Assembly: GCF_026914185.1 (NCBI RefSeq)
Contig: NC_070561.1
Location: 3,534,001 to 3,598,000 of the forward strand
From: Puccinia triticina
Lineage: Eukaryota > Basidiomycota > Pucciniomycetes > Pucciniales > Pucciniaceae
Length of the DNA stretch: 64,000 bases
Direction: 5' to 3'
Position numbers and translations under genes: made by a program. The notes beneath the pieces were generated by a model. It saw only the letters and a list, made by a program, of their open reading frames with translations, did no database searches and was not told the DNA's origin. Numbering within the stretch: the stretch's first letter is position 1; every line of letters begins with the position of its first letter. Below, piece by piece: positions 12,101 to 22,390 of this stretch.

Positions 12101-14260
12101 CCATACCAGTGGGGTCGGCATATCGGCTATGATCTAATTCAAGGAAGACTGCCCATAAGAAAGAAGTAAATCCAAACCCAGTCTTCCGGGGTGCAAGGGG
12201 GACTGACCAAAACCATGGGAATTTCGGCGAAGACCTTGTCGTTCACACTTGACCTGGCCTCCAAGTCCATCACCCGAAATTGTAGAACCATTTCATACCC
12301 CTCCTCTCTCTGAGGGATTTGACTCTGAGTTAGTGTGATTTCACTACCCTGCCCAAAAGACAGGTCGAGCCAGCCATATGGTCTGAGACTGGAATCTTGA
12401 TTTTTTCCAGTAGTTCCGCCAGCGAGCCATTGCCAATCTTTGGAAGATTCTCTAATTGGAACTCGCATTTGGCAATTATCGAGATCAATTTTCACCACTA
12501 GTTCGGTATGAGCCCGCTGATCCCCAGGGCCAAATGGCTGGGGGGGTTCGACGTTGTCGAAGCGCTGAGGAGGGAATATAGCCTTGTGAATCACTGCACG
12601 TTGTCTATCAGCCCACGGGCCGTACGTAATGTTGGCATCAACTAGTTTGATGTCTATGCCGTATTCAGGAGGCAAACCGTCCTCGGGATCGACGGATAAT
12701 GAGGTTGAGAGATGATGGATTGTCAAAGGATCTGTGGAGCAAAGTTAAACATGAGTCATTTTCACCCAGCAGTCGATCCAAGGCTAAAAAACCTTACCTG
12801 CGGGAACTTTTCCAGGAGAATCAAGATAATATCGAAAGTCCATGATCCTAGAGACCAGAATCGTAGTAACTTTAGCATATTCTGCCGGATGTGCCGGCGC
12901 GTTAGTCTGTATAAAACGAGGCAGGCCGACAAAGCCGTCTGGTTCGATAGCCACTCCAGGCACTTTGTTCACTTCTGGTTGATGACTGGTATGTATCCAG
13001 TTGAAGAGTCCCGATGATTTGGCACTGAAGTATTTTCCGAATTGGGAAAATGAAGCTGTGTCCAAGAGGCGATAGATGGGTTGGTCAAAAGCTTGACGAT
13101 AGTTGGGATCGGATTGAAGGTCGTTGAGGATTGCAGCGCCGTGTTCTTTGAGCGTTCGGCTGAAGTCTGGGTTGATCCTTAGTACGATCTTGGTCTGTAG
13201 GAATGAAAATTTGAAATCTTGTCTGAAGAAATCATGGCGGGACCGGGCATTGGGTGCGCTGTAGACGCCATGAACTTTTTGGAAAGTGAAGACCATGATC
13301 GAAGATGTCGAGGGGTTCCCGATCGTAACCACACCAATCTTTCCTTCTATCCTGACTGGAAGAGCGTCTCGCAGGGCCCAGCTCATCATACTTTCTTGTC
13401 CGCCGTCCTGCTTCTTACCATTTGGATGGTGATTGGTATTGACAGGCGGCGGGTTTTGAACTTTGAACGTTGTTTGACTAGTACTAGCTCCCGATGGACG
13501 TTCAAATGGACTATCGCTTGCTTCTTTTTGGATTGAGGATTCTGAGGTCAGATCTTGAGGGTCAACGAATCCGAGATGCTCCAAGATCACATCGAAAGCA
13601 GCTGTGCGATTATAGACAAACCACTCGGCCCCTTCGAATGCCATGAGCCAACGATGAGGCAAAGTCGATGCTGAAGATTTCAGGAAGTAAAGTTGAGCTG
13701 GCATAAATAGGAGGTCGCCAATGGAGTAAACGACTAACATGAATCCGGATCTCTTTCCCTAGGTACTGGACCATCCGATTCCACCCCTTGGGTCCTGAGA
13801 TACCAGTACCGGCATGTTAAATGACCTGGAAGAGGGAAAACAGAAAAAAAGGATGAGGTCACGACTGGTAAAAACTCAAGAGGACTGGAAAGCGCACCTT
13901 TGACGATTCGCAAACTTTGGTTGATGGAGTGATATCTCGCATTTCTAAACAGCACGCGTCCGGACAAGAGCGACAGTTGGATCGCCTCAAACTCCACAGA
14001 GGCATTGTAGTTGTATTTCCGAAAGTAAAGGTTACAAAGCGCAGCGACCAGCCATCCAAGGACCCGGTTGAAGTAGAACAAGTAGAAAATAACAACGATG
14101 GCTATGGTGACGCTCTCGACCAGAAAAAGCCTAGAGTAATCATACGAAGAAGTAGAGGTCAGCTGAGGATGTTCACGATTAGCTCTCACCATCAGCAGAT
14201 GAAAGAGTATACTTACCAATTGAAGTCGATTTGTTGGCTTTCCAAACGATCGGTGGCCAT
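3164..14260 (-). CDS. CSF1: Csf1/BLTP1-type bridge-like lipid transfer protein (20 exons)
   Basis: Csf1 is the fungal member of the BLTP1/Tweek family: a giant rod anchored in the ER by its N-terminus that moves lipids at membrane contacts and supports lipid-linked steps such as GPI-anchor making (family knowledge). Exons: 14217-14260, 13898-14130, 13739-13825, 12798-13670, 12208-12731, 11809-12133, 11477-11748, 11154-11391, 11002-11082, 10715-10900, 10097-10639, 9897-10041, 9726-9820, 9520-9656, 9231-9446, 5538-9172, 5133-5466, 3520-5077, 3372-3428, 3164-3285. They total 9,705 nt (3,234 residues) with every phase matching. One N-terminal membrane segment (VTIAIVVIFYLFYF), then SLLSGRVLFRNARYH, RYWYLRT and GAEWFVYNRTAAFD, which are Csf1 hallmarks. 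Near the C-terminus are LLTEVDFNHLNICL and ARHQFRIHQSE. The start ATG at 14260 gives the only in-frame join to the membrane exon. Least certain: the third intron and the last two small exons. No break is seen; this is the main intact housekeeping gene here. Confidence 0.9.
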
Positions 14261-14672
14261 CACCTCACCTTGCGTTGACCAGGTCTCCGAGTCGATTGTA
14301 CCCAGTGCGATTTCAAGTCATGAAGCTGGTGGAGTCGTTCCAAGATGGATCTGAGAAGGCCGCTGCGAGCTTCGAGAGCGCGACCCGGATGACAGCAACC
14401 TTGATGACAGATCACGATTGGCGCCATCTCAACAAACTTTAGATGCACACACGACTCTAGGTCTCCTGTCTACCAGCCTTCTCAGCAGAGGACGGCACAA
14501 GAACAGGTACATACAATTCCGAAGAGAAAATAAAATCTACACATGCCCCAGGAACATCGGCGACATTCCAGAATGACACACCTCGATGGAAGTTGAAACT
14601 CCGCCGGCCATACAGCCCGTGGAATTCTGCCTCCTTCTGCATCTCGCGGACCTGATGAGTTCGATTCAGCAA
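14261..14672. other. Intergenic, 5' flank of the CSF1-like gene
   Basis: About 410 bases holding the presumed promoter and leader of the minus-strand CSF1-like gene. No clear TATA box, repeat or other gene was recognised. Confidence 0.5.
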
Positions 14673-14674
14673 TA

Positions 14675-15670
14675 GGGGGGTTCAAAATTAAAACCCAGGT
14701 CTCCAGGAGCTTGCGCAGGTCCCAGGTTCCAGGAAAAAAGTCCCCCGCCAAAAAAGAGGTTCTGGGAGTTGAACTTTGAACGCCCCAGCTGTCCGTAACC
14801 ACCTGTACTCGCATTCCTGAGCATCAGGTCTGGACACGGTCTGGCAGTCTGAGGGGTTTCAAGCATTCCCCTCTTGCAATCGGGGTCCCAAGGGTGCTCC
14901 ACTTGTCACCTTAGACACACCCTGTCACAGATTCCAACCACAGGACAGCCCCATTTGCCGCGATAGCACTTTGCCCCCGGAATTGGACCCCCCCTTGACC
15001 GGCAGATCCAGCTCCGTCAGCGTTCGTCACCCTCATCGAGTCGACCTCCTCCCCATCGCCCGGCTGACGCCAAGTAGTTCACACAAGCGCGCCAACCTCC
15101 GAACCACCCGCTAGGAACCTTGCAGCTGAAGTAAGCATTCTGATTTGCCAAAGCTGACTTGGTTGAACCAGTCTTCGTATCGCCGCGCCATCGCTCGTAG
15201 TTTCCATCAACAGCGAGCCAGTCAAGAAGGATTAGAATGCTGGTGTTGCCATCTTTGCCATCTTTGTCCCAGGCAACCAGCGCTTTCTTTGTTTTCGCCT
15301 GAGAATTGTTGGCGGGTGTAGCGTTTGGGGTAGCACGAGGCGTAGTTGTGATAGAGTTGGTTCGTTTGGGTGGCATGGTTGGATTGGGGGGTAGACGTGG
15401 AGGTGTGGTTTGATCAGATTTATATGGGTCGGTCGAGGATAAGGTCCAAGGTCTAGTCGTGGCCGGGGGTGGCAAGGGGTGGCCGGGGGTGTGCAAAGAT
15501 GTGTTGATGGGACTCGTTTCCTGTCGTTTCGGCCTGATTCCTGGACCTGGAGCGACCTCCTGGAGCCTCTTGCTAAGCAGGCCCCCAGGTCCCCAGGAGA
15601 GCTTCCAGGTCCAATTTTTTTCCTGGATTTTTGGACCTGGACAGCTTCCTGGATCAATTTTGAACCCCCC
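14675..15670. mobile_element. TA-flanked terminal-inverted-repeat element (about 1 kb)
   Basis: The left end reads TA then GGGGGGTTCAAAATT at 14675. The right end is its inverse, AATTTTGAACCCCCC, ending at 15670 and followed by TA. The similarity continues inward as related blocks (CCAGG/CCTGG-rich, with GGAAAAAA on one side and TTTTTTCC on the other) for about 60-80 bases. Ends of this type with TA on both sides fit a Tc1/mariner-like or similar TA-target element. It contains only a gene fragment and no transposase, so it is non-autonomous. Confidence 0.7.
15017..15376 (-). pseudogene. Fragment of a rust-type repetitive hypothetical gene
   Basis: A 119-residue open frame starting MPPKRTN, with a Thr/Pro-rich N-terminus and then WDKDGKDGNTSILILLDWL and NYERWRGDTKTGSTKSALAN. 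I recognise this as the N-terminal part of a gene-like family often carried in repeats of rust genomes; its function is unknown to me. The match to that family stops after ALAN, and the rest (a Trp/Gly-rich tail) looks like read-through into non-coding sequence or a missed intron. It lies wholly inside the TA-flanked inverted-repeat element, which suggests capture or a degenerate element gene. An upstream in-frame Met at 15496 is possible but would add only Pro/Thr-rich leader. Confidence 0.45.
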
Positions 15671-16412
15671 TAATGTTCTGGAGCCATGGCTGCCGCTGGG
15701 GTCCCCTCCGCACTATAAAAGTTGCTTTCGCTCTTGCTACTTTTTTTCTGGAGGGAAAAGTATCTTGGCTTATTACTCAAAGATAAGCTAGTTCCTATCT
15801 GATGGGAAAGATCAATTGGCTCCAGCACGAAAGGGCACATGGGCGAGAGAATCATTTCCTTACTTGATGAAGTTTTGCAATGTGTTTCGTGCATGGGCGC
15901 TCATTTTGTTCATATGGCTACTTAAGTGAGGTGAGGGAATCTTGTATACCCCATCCATGCGTCAGGATTTTTCGGTCCTACATTCCTCCAGGAGGGTGCG
16001 CCAATTTTTCTACTGAAGGTATCGCACCATGGCCCAGATGGCGACGTCTGGGACTGGCCTGGGCGGATTGTTAAACAACATGAGATGGCTTCAGAGTTCA
16101 GATTACTTGTAAGTATCAATCAGCTAGCTTTGTTGGGGTTGGGAGCTTAATGGTATGCTTGAAGGGCACAGATATGGCACGATTTCGGGTAAGATGATTA
16201 CGATTCCATGCCGAATGGGCTGTTTGTAGAAAGTAAATGCTAGAGGAAAATGTCAAAGTTAGGAGACGCGAAGCAGTACAACTGTGAAGAGAGGCGGCTC
16301 GGAGCCTCCTGATAATATACGGAACGAAAAAGTAAAAAATAGTGGGTAATGTAGTAACAATCCAATCAAGAGGGGGATCTCTTGGAGGGGATTCGTCCAA
16401 ATTTGCATGTGT
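15671..16412. other. Intergenic region
   Basis: About 740 bases between the inverted-repeat element and the RRM gene. The right part is the 3' flank of the RRM gene. Small open frames on both strands lack domains. A plus-strand ACTATAAAAG at about 15712 could be a TATA box, but no gene follows that I can support. Confidence 0.4.
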
Positions 16413-17412
16413 TCAGGCAGACTCCTGAGCCGCTTTGGCAGCTTTGCGGGATTGGTGGCGCTCACGTTCTGCCTTGCTCAAGGCGGGGACTGCATAGACT
16501 CCATCAGGGGCCTTGCTTTGAGTAGCTTTGACGACCTTCGCCGCAGCGGACGACTTTTCAAAGTTAGCAAAGGCGGTACCGCTAGGCTTTCCGTCCTCCC
16601 CTTTGTTCAGAATGGCCGATGTAATGACGCCATACTTACTCCAGGTCTTCTTGAAACCTTCTAGGGTGACGTTGGTGGATAAGTTCTTGAAGAACAAATT
16701 GTTGAATTCGCGAGGAGCGCGGCGGGCTTCCCGCTTGACGAACAAGCTGGTTTGAATCGGTTTGTCGGCCCCTTCAACATCTAAGGTGGATCCGTTGGTC
16801 TCTGCGATGGCCTTCTTGGCTTGTTCAGCCGACGCATATTGGACGAAGCCATAACCTTTGGATGTGTTATTCTTGTCTACCGCTAGTTTGGAAGAGAGTA
16901 TCTCTCCATACGCAGCGAATGTATCGTGAAATGCAACCGCACTGAGATCAAGAGGTAAATTCTTGACGAACACGTTGGCTTCTGGAAGGCCCTTCGAGGC
17001 TCCTCGAGTAGATTTCATGACTCGGCAAGGTTTCCCCGAGAATTCTACTTGATTGAACTCTTCGATGGCTTGAGTGGCTAGCGGGTGGAAAGGAATGCAG
17101 GCGTCACGTTAATGAGGATCGTCACATTTAAAACGGGCGACATGCTGTGGGAGGAGTGAAAGACTAACCGTCTTTGGCAGAAGAGTACCTGATGTGAGCA
17201 TAGGTCCGCGGAGCCTCAGTGCTTCTCTTGGAAGAGCTGATCTCCACTTTTAAAACTGGAGAAGCCTGACTGAATACTTTGATCAGCTGTTCTTCGGTGA
17301 TGTCAGCAGGTAAGTCACCGACGTAGACTGAATTGGACGCAGTGGTAAGTTGACTCTGAGGCAGAGCAGGGACGACGGACGGGGTGGATTCGGCAGCAGC
17401 AGTTGTGGACAT
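16413..17412 (-). CDS. Short poly(A)-binding-like protein with three RRM domains
   Basis: Two exons, 17169-17412 and 16413-17077, joined over a 91-bp intron (GTTAGT...CTAG, phase 1), give 302 residues. RRM1 starts at about residue 27 (SVYVGDLPADI, with HIRYSSAKDG before the intron). RRM2 starts at about 118 (NVFVKNLPLDLS, then SKGYGFVQY as RNP1). RRM3 starts at about 208 (NLFFKNLSTNVT). The tail is Lys/Ala-rich. RRM2 with its HDTFAAYGEILSSK segment is closest to cytoplasmic poly(A)-binding protein. Normal Pab1 has four RRMs and a C-terminal MLLE domain in about 600 residues; here RRM4, the linker and MLLE are absent. It may be a divergent paralogue rather than the main PABP. RNA binding is well supported; the exact target is not. 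The ATG at 17412 is the first Met and opens directly into the Ala/Ser-rich N-terminus. Confidence 0.85.
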
Positions 17413-18343
17413 AATGGCTATGAAAAGTTTTGGGGTTGGGTGTTTTGATCTGTGAAGGTGGGGTTAGATGAGAGGGCTTCGGCTTCTTTGATGTGGTAGG
17501 GACTTGGAAGGCGTGTGGGGTAGAAGCGGTGGTGAAGCCTCATAGCTTTTATATGTTGCATCCTCCCGAGCTCAGCCTCGGCATTTTGAAGTAGGTAAGG
17601 TACATTTGTAACGTAGCCTTAGGCTTAAGACGTTTGATAGTAACTCTGCACATTTGAGTGCCAGGGTGACTTTCGGAGGACGAAATGCTCAGGCACACGG
17701 AGGAGTTTGAACAAAAACTTTGAAAGCGCGGCGGCCCGTGTCCATTCTAATCATGAGCTTTTACTTCGCTTTCGCCGGCCTGAATGTTGCGAGTACTAGA
17801 ATTCAGGGGATCAAGAGACACCGAAAGAAAACAATGCCTTATAGAGAAACGGACTCTCAACAAGAATACACTGGCCCCACAGCCTCAGGTGAACACTGAC
17901 AAGTCTGATAAATTACATGGTCCAATCAACTTGAGAAGGTATAAAGAGCACACAGAAGCTCGCACCTTTCACTCGACTCAAAAGAAGGGAATGGGGAGGA
18001 TTTATTAGAAAATATTTTCGAGGACAAGCTGGCTGCGCACAAAGTTCGTCTGATCGAGATCGGGAACTTGAGAATGTGATACAACTTGGGAAATTTCATA
18101 TGTAGCAGGGCTACGAGTGGAGTTGGGAATATTCTTTAGGAGAGGATACAGATAATGATAAACGTATTGGAATGAGTGGAGTCAAGAACATAATCATTCG
18201 CGGTATTAATGCCACTAGAACTACATATTTGGTCTTGCTATTGTTAATGAATGTGCTGGAGGGAAAATGGCAAGTCGTCCGATAGGGGAAGGGTTTATTT
18301 TTGAATGGAACCTGGTAAGTGGGATTCGCCAAACTCAAAGGAA
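17413..18343. other. Intergenic region
   Basis: About 930 bases covering the 5' flank of the RRM gene and the 3' flank of the small secreted-protein gene. No further gene or repeat was recognised. Confidence 0.4.
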
Positions 18344-19260
18344 CTAGTGGCACAGGTCCTTGTTGGCTGCACGAGCAGAGAGCCAAATGTCGCCGTTGTA
18401 CCCTTTTGTGCCGCCGCTCAAGTATATCTTGCCGGGCTAAAAACAACATAATTGATTAACAAAGGCGCGCGTTTGCTTGATATGGACGACTTACGTGTTC
18501 GCCGCATTGGTTGATGAGCTTCTTCATAGTAGGCAAGACAAACTGTCGGGGCCTGTGATAAATCATAATGACAACGAGTTAATCACAGTTCATCTGAGAT
18601 GTTTACTCCAGGTGAGAAGACCTTACATCATGAAAGCAGATAGATCGGTAGTCGACGCGGTGACCTACCAAGTTTGTATCATGATTTCGAGTAAGTTTCG
18701 GGAGAAGGATGGCATACTAGCAATTGAAGAAGCCACTTACGGTGCAGTTTCCGCTGGTGGCGCGAGCGAAGGGTTCTTTTCCTTTTCCGTTGACAAATAC
18801 CCCCTTAGCATTTGTGGGGAGCTGATAGAAAGCACTGTAGAATCGCGCGTCAGTCCTAGACTCATAACCCGAAAGTGGGGTAAGAACGTCACAACTCTCA
18901 CCTCAAGCAATCACTTTGGGTGAGTGGACATTCCTGTTTCTTGCAAACTGGGATGTCAACATCATGTATGTTTTCCTTGGTACCACGCTCAATTCGTACG
19001 GTGACCTTCGAAGATTGTGAACGCATTCCTCCCTATGTGCACAAGTCAGCACTATGCCTTGAAGTTGAACTCAAGGAAGCATGAGGTCAAATGAAAACTA
19101 ACTACGGAGTGGCAGTCAGCGGTGAGGTTATGAACCATCAAGCTGAGATCAATCTTTGTTCTGTATAAAGAGCCCGAAAATGAGTGAGTATACAGAATGT
19201 TGAGATTGCGATGATAAATACGCTGGAGAAACTGAAACCGCGAAATTTACAAAGTTCCAT
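18344..19260 (-). CDS. Small cysteine-containing, probably secreted protein (candidate effector; 5' end unresolved)
   Basis: Six exons join in frame from 3' to 5': 18344-18436, 18495-18552, 18627-18664, 18741-18855, 18902-19032 and at least one upstream exon. Each intron (46-76 bp) has GT and AG ends and matching phases. The product contains CKKQECP, SDCLRTDARFY, SGNCTVTASTTD, LINQCGEHPGKIYLSGG and ends NKDLCH. This Cys spacing and the GNCTV...L...C pattern resemble fungal secreted cysteine-rich proteins; I do not recognise a named family. Upstream at 19260 an ATG opens a strongly hydrophobic stretch (VFIIAISTFCIL), which looks like a signal peptide, but no canonical donor joins it in phase to the next exon. 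The first exon is therefore uncertain or broken. A minus-strand TATAAAA lies at about 19287-19293, very close to that ATG. Confidence 0.6.
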
Positions 19261-19510
19261 TCTGAGGCTTTTGCACGTGAATCTGATTTTATACCGGTGT
19301 GGATTCGAATATAAATTAGCAGTTTCAATGGACTAGAAAGAGGTAACTACTCACGTTGCATGTTTTATAATTCACGAAAACCAGACTAGAAAACTTATCG
19401 AGAGTTTGGTTTGTCGAAAATACTACTTTATCCAAGGCCCTATACGCAAGAGTATTCAATTTATCGCATCAGTTTGGATGAACCTTAAGTTAAATATGGA
19501 GGGTTTGTAT

Positions 19511-20179
19511 TTACTTGTCGCAATGATGGTTTTCAATACCATGTGATTTACTTTTGTGGAAGCAAGTTGTCGTAGGTGGCGATTCCACATGAGGTCGCGG
19601 GGCGGGAGGAGTAGCAGAGGTTTCGTTTGTCTTGATCTCCTTTTTGGCAATATCAGTGAGATTGCCGCTTTTCGGCACACTGGTGGCATTGACCGGAGGG
19701 TGTCCGGCAGCCGCCGAGGTGTTTGCGCTCGCTGTAGAACTTACTGGGGCCAATGTAGCATTTCCAGTGGGCTCCTTTTGAACAGTGTCAGTGAGATTGC
19801 CGTTTCTTGGTACACTGGTGGCATTGGCTGTAGGGTGGCCGGTAGCAGCCGAGATGTTTGCACTGGCCGTGGAATTTGCTGGGGTGGCGGGATGGGCTGC
19901 AGTTTGGCCGACCGGAGCTAACGTAGAATTTCCAGTTGGAGCGGAGGTGGCATTGGCCGGAGGGTGACCGGCAGCAGCCGAGATATTTGCACTCGCCGTG
20001 GAATTCGCTGGGGTGGCAGGATGGGCTGCGGTTTGGTCGACCGGAGCTAACGTAGCATTTCCAGTGGGTGGGTGGGTGAGGGTTCCTGGAACTTCGGCGT
20101 CAGAGGCAGCGGTGACCGAGGAAGTTGGGATGGTACTAAGGGCAATCAAAATATAGGCAATAAATACTTTGGAGATCAT
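19511..20179 (-). CDS. Secreted Ala/Thr/Pro/Asn-rich repeat protein
   Basis: A single-exon frame of 222 residues from the Met at 20179. I prefer this Met to the upstream one at 20212 because it starts directly at a signal peptide (MISKVFIAYILIALSTIP, cut probably after SVTA). The mature part is nearly all tandem repeats: two full units of 43 residues (PTGN.TLAPV.QTAAHP...ANATS) and a third shortened unit, with inserted NGNLTDTVQKE-like spacers. There are many N-x-S/T sites, so heavy glycosylation is likely if it passes the secretory route. The C-terminus has two Cys and is His-rich (CFHKSKSHGIENHHC). No enzyme domain is present. It could be a wall-linked mucin-like protein or an effector candidate. 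It lies next to another likely secreted gene on the same strand. Confidence 0.7.
   Translation of the reverse strand: MISKVFIAYILIALSTIPTSSVTAASDAEVPGTLTHPPTGNATLAPVDQTAAHPATPANSTASANISAAAGHPPANATSAPTGNSTLAPVGQTAAHPATPANSTASANISAATGHPTANATSVPRNGNLTDTVQKEPTGNATLAPVSSTASANTSAAAGHPPVNATSVPKSGNLTDIAKKEIKTNETSATPPAPRPHVESPPTTTCFHKSKSHGIENHHCDK
19640..20085 (-). repeat. Coding tandem repeat (about 129-bp unit)
   Basis: Two near-full copies and one shortened copy of a 129-bp unit encode the 43-residue repeats of the secreted protein. The units differ by only a few substitutions, which points to recent expansion or ongoing exchange. Confidence 0.7.
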
Positions 20180-20212
20180 TTCGAAATCTGAAAACGTGCT
20201 TGGTGGTAACAC

Positions 20213-20982
20213 GGCCGGAGCGTGACTGATGCAACAACTGAAAAACAGAACAGGATGTATGGACTGCTCGTCGTACTCGAAGAAACTTGCTAGATTCTAG
20301 ACCACCGGGGTCAAGTTCGTTTGTTTAGAAAACTGTTGAGGAAGCGGTAAAGTGATGGTGACCGTGTGGGGGAGAAGGCCTACGCGCTGGAAAATGGCGG
20401 TCTTATAGAGGTGCTTGAGGTGCTTGAGACTGGTCCTCCAGTCATGGACCTAATCCATCACTCCAGATCACTCCCCGAACAGTTCAAACCGATCATCTTG
20501 GTATCTCGATTAAGCTTCACATAACAAACATCCATGCTGCACCGCTCAGAGGAGGAACAGATGTTAAACAATAGCTTTATCTAACCCATGCCGCTCACAG
20601 ATCAGTCTGAAGTTCACGTACTTGTCAATCAGTCCTAAAGAGTATGTAGCGGAGGGCACGGCGAGGATTTATTCTGTTGAGCTACCAGAGGTCTGTCATC
20701 CAGCGTCTTGAATGTACATGTACTTGTACATATATGCCCCTCCCCTTGAGCAAGTTGAGATACGCGCGCTGGTTATGTCCATCAGGAACCCTGTTGTAAT
20801 TTGTAAGGAAGCCTCGCAACATACGAGCCTATTTGAGCTCAGCTGTGATACAAAAGATTGATCCAAAGCAAAACAAGATCCCATTGGAGTTCTGAACCGA
20901 ATGGTCAGTTTTGCCATGCCCCGCCGACAAGGCCTTGCCTTCTTGCCGCTGGCCAGGATCAATGTGGTGAACATATGCCTTA
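20213..20982. other. Intergenic region left of the split-repeat retroelement
   Basis: About 770 bases with the 5' flank of the repeat-protein gene. No gene or repeat was recognised beyond short unlinked open frames. Confidence 0.4.
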
Positions 20983-20985
20983 ATT

Positions 20986-21286
20986 GCTACTTACCGGGAG
21001 CGCAGCGGGAGGTGGGCTAAGTCCAAGGAGCTGCGGCCCTTAGGCGCTATAGCAGCGCCTTCAAAGAGGCGGCAAGGCGCTGCCCTTGGAACAAGCACAA
21101 AGACCCGCGCAGGGTCGCGCCCCCCCTGCGGACTGCTGCGGAGGCCGGCGAAACCTAGTTGGTCCAGCATCAACCGGTACCGGCAAGCTTCACGGCGTCG
21201 CAAGGATCTTCACGCCAGCAACGCCGTAAACCTTACCGGATCGCCGCCCGCCGTTAACAGGAAGAAGGAAAGAAAAATTTTTCGCC
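20986..21286 (+). repeat. Terminal repeat A1
   Basis: A 301-bp block starting gctacttaccgggagcgcag and ending in ttcgcc. It is nearly identical to A2 at 38011-38301; the main difference is 10 bases (actgctgcgg) present here and absent in A2. Confidence 0.9.
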
Positions 21287-21308
21287 TTTTTTCGCCTCGA
21301 CACAACAA

Positions 21309-22390
21309 ATGTTAGGTCTCATACAGTCAGCAACTAACGCAGTTAAAGAAAAAGCAATGGAAGGCAGTACGGCAGCAGAGCCCGACCGGACCCTAACCGC
21401 AACACGGCAAGATGAAGAGCCCGAAGGAGAAACGCCTCAAACTCAAGAACCACCCGCGAAAAAACCGAAGAAGGCGTCAGGTCCCAAGGCAACCGCATCA
21501 GCAGGGAAAGGAGCAGCGAGGAAAGTCGTTACGAGGGCGACAGCCAAGATCCCAGAGGAACGTGAAGAGTCCGGGCAGGAAGACCAAGACGACATCCAGG
21601 AAACCTTAGGAAATGGTTGGACAGAGATCGTTGGAGCCGGTAAGTCAAGGAACGATCTTGATAGGAACCACTTAGGAATAACCCAAAGGAATTAGGAACT
21701 GAGACAGACATATGTGTGACACACCATTTAGTCAGAGATCCAGACGCAGAGGAAGCCGTGACCACTAAAAAGACCGGCGAAGGAAGACCAGGCTCGGGTA
21801 AGTAATCCAAAGCCAGGGAATTAGGAACCTCCATAGAATTAGGAAGCTAAGATGTTGTATCTTTGATCCGTCTAACAGCCAAAAACCCCATCGCAACGGA
21901 AGGGCTTCAGCAAACCCAAAGATCCCTCCAAACTCGGATCCTCGCGATGTACGACAAGGCGGAAGAAGCCGTGGAGTCGGGCGACCATGCCAAAGCCGGG
22001 ATTCTCCTGAAAATCTGCGAAGGTCTATGCCAAGTGGCCACTGGACCTGCTGGAGGCACCCAACCCCCTGGTAGCTTCTCGGATGGAGCGAACCCAGTCC
22101 AGAAAGTCGGGTTTTTGAGCGTGCTCCCGACGAAGAAACCCAACTTGACCATCAACAGTATTACTGAGACGGATATGATTGGGGCCGCAGATCAGCCTGG
22201 CAAGAAGGGCGCACTGGTATTCGACGATGCTGCATTTCCTACTAGCGATGACATCGGCCTGACCCAGTTCTTCAACGATAACCTCAGAGAGTTAAGGAAC
22301 CCCCTACCGCTCACCATCTTCAACAAAGCCTGGCAGGAGAAAGCTATGCTCCATTATAGCAAGAAACGACCCCGATTGGAAGAGCATTGA
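21309..22390 (+). CDS. Gag-like ORF1 of the split-repeat retroelement, N-terminal part, with two introns
   Basis: Exons 21309-21639, 21732-21797 and 21879-22390 join in one frame over introns 21640-21731 and 21798-21878. Both introns are GTAAGT...AG and phase 1. The N-terminal about 110 residues are acidic and Lys/Pro-rich (EPPAKKPKK), likely nucleic-acid binding or nuclear. The third exon encodes a helical part (LQTRILAMYDKAEEAVESGDHAKAG) and ends ...SKKRPRLEEH before a TGA. In an intact element the reading would be expected to go on into the block at about 23921-24547; here an insertion lies between, and the TGA may be part of that damage. No named domain is recognised; assignment as Gag-like rests on position before RT. 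ATG at 21309 follows A1 by 22 bases. Confidence 0.6.

Noticed and set aside
18111..18449. Unspliced 112-residue minus-strand frame
   Set aside because: It shadows the last exon of the spliced small secreted-protein gene, whose in-phase splice chain is much better supported.
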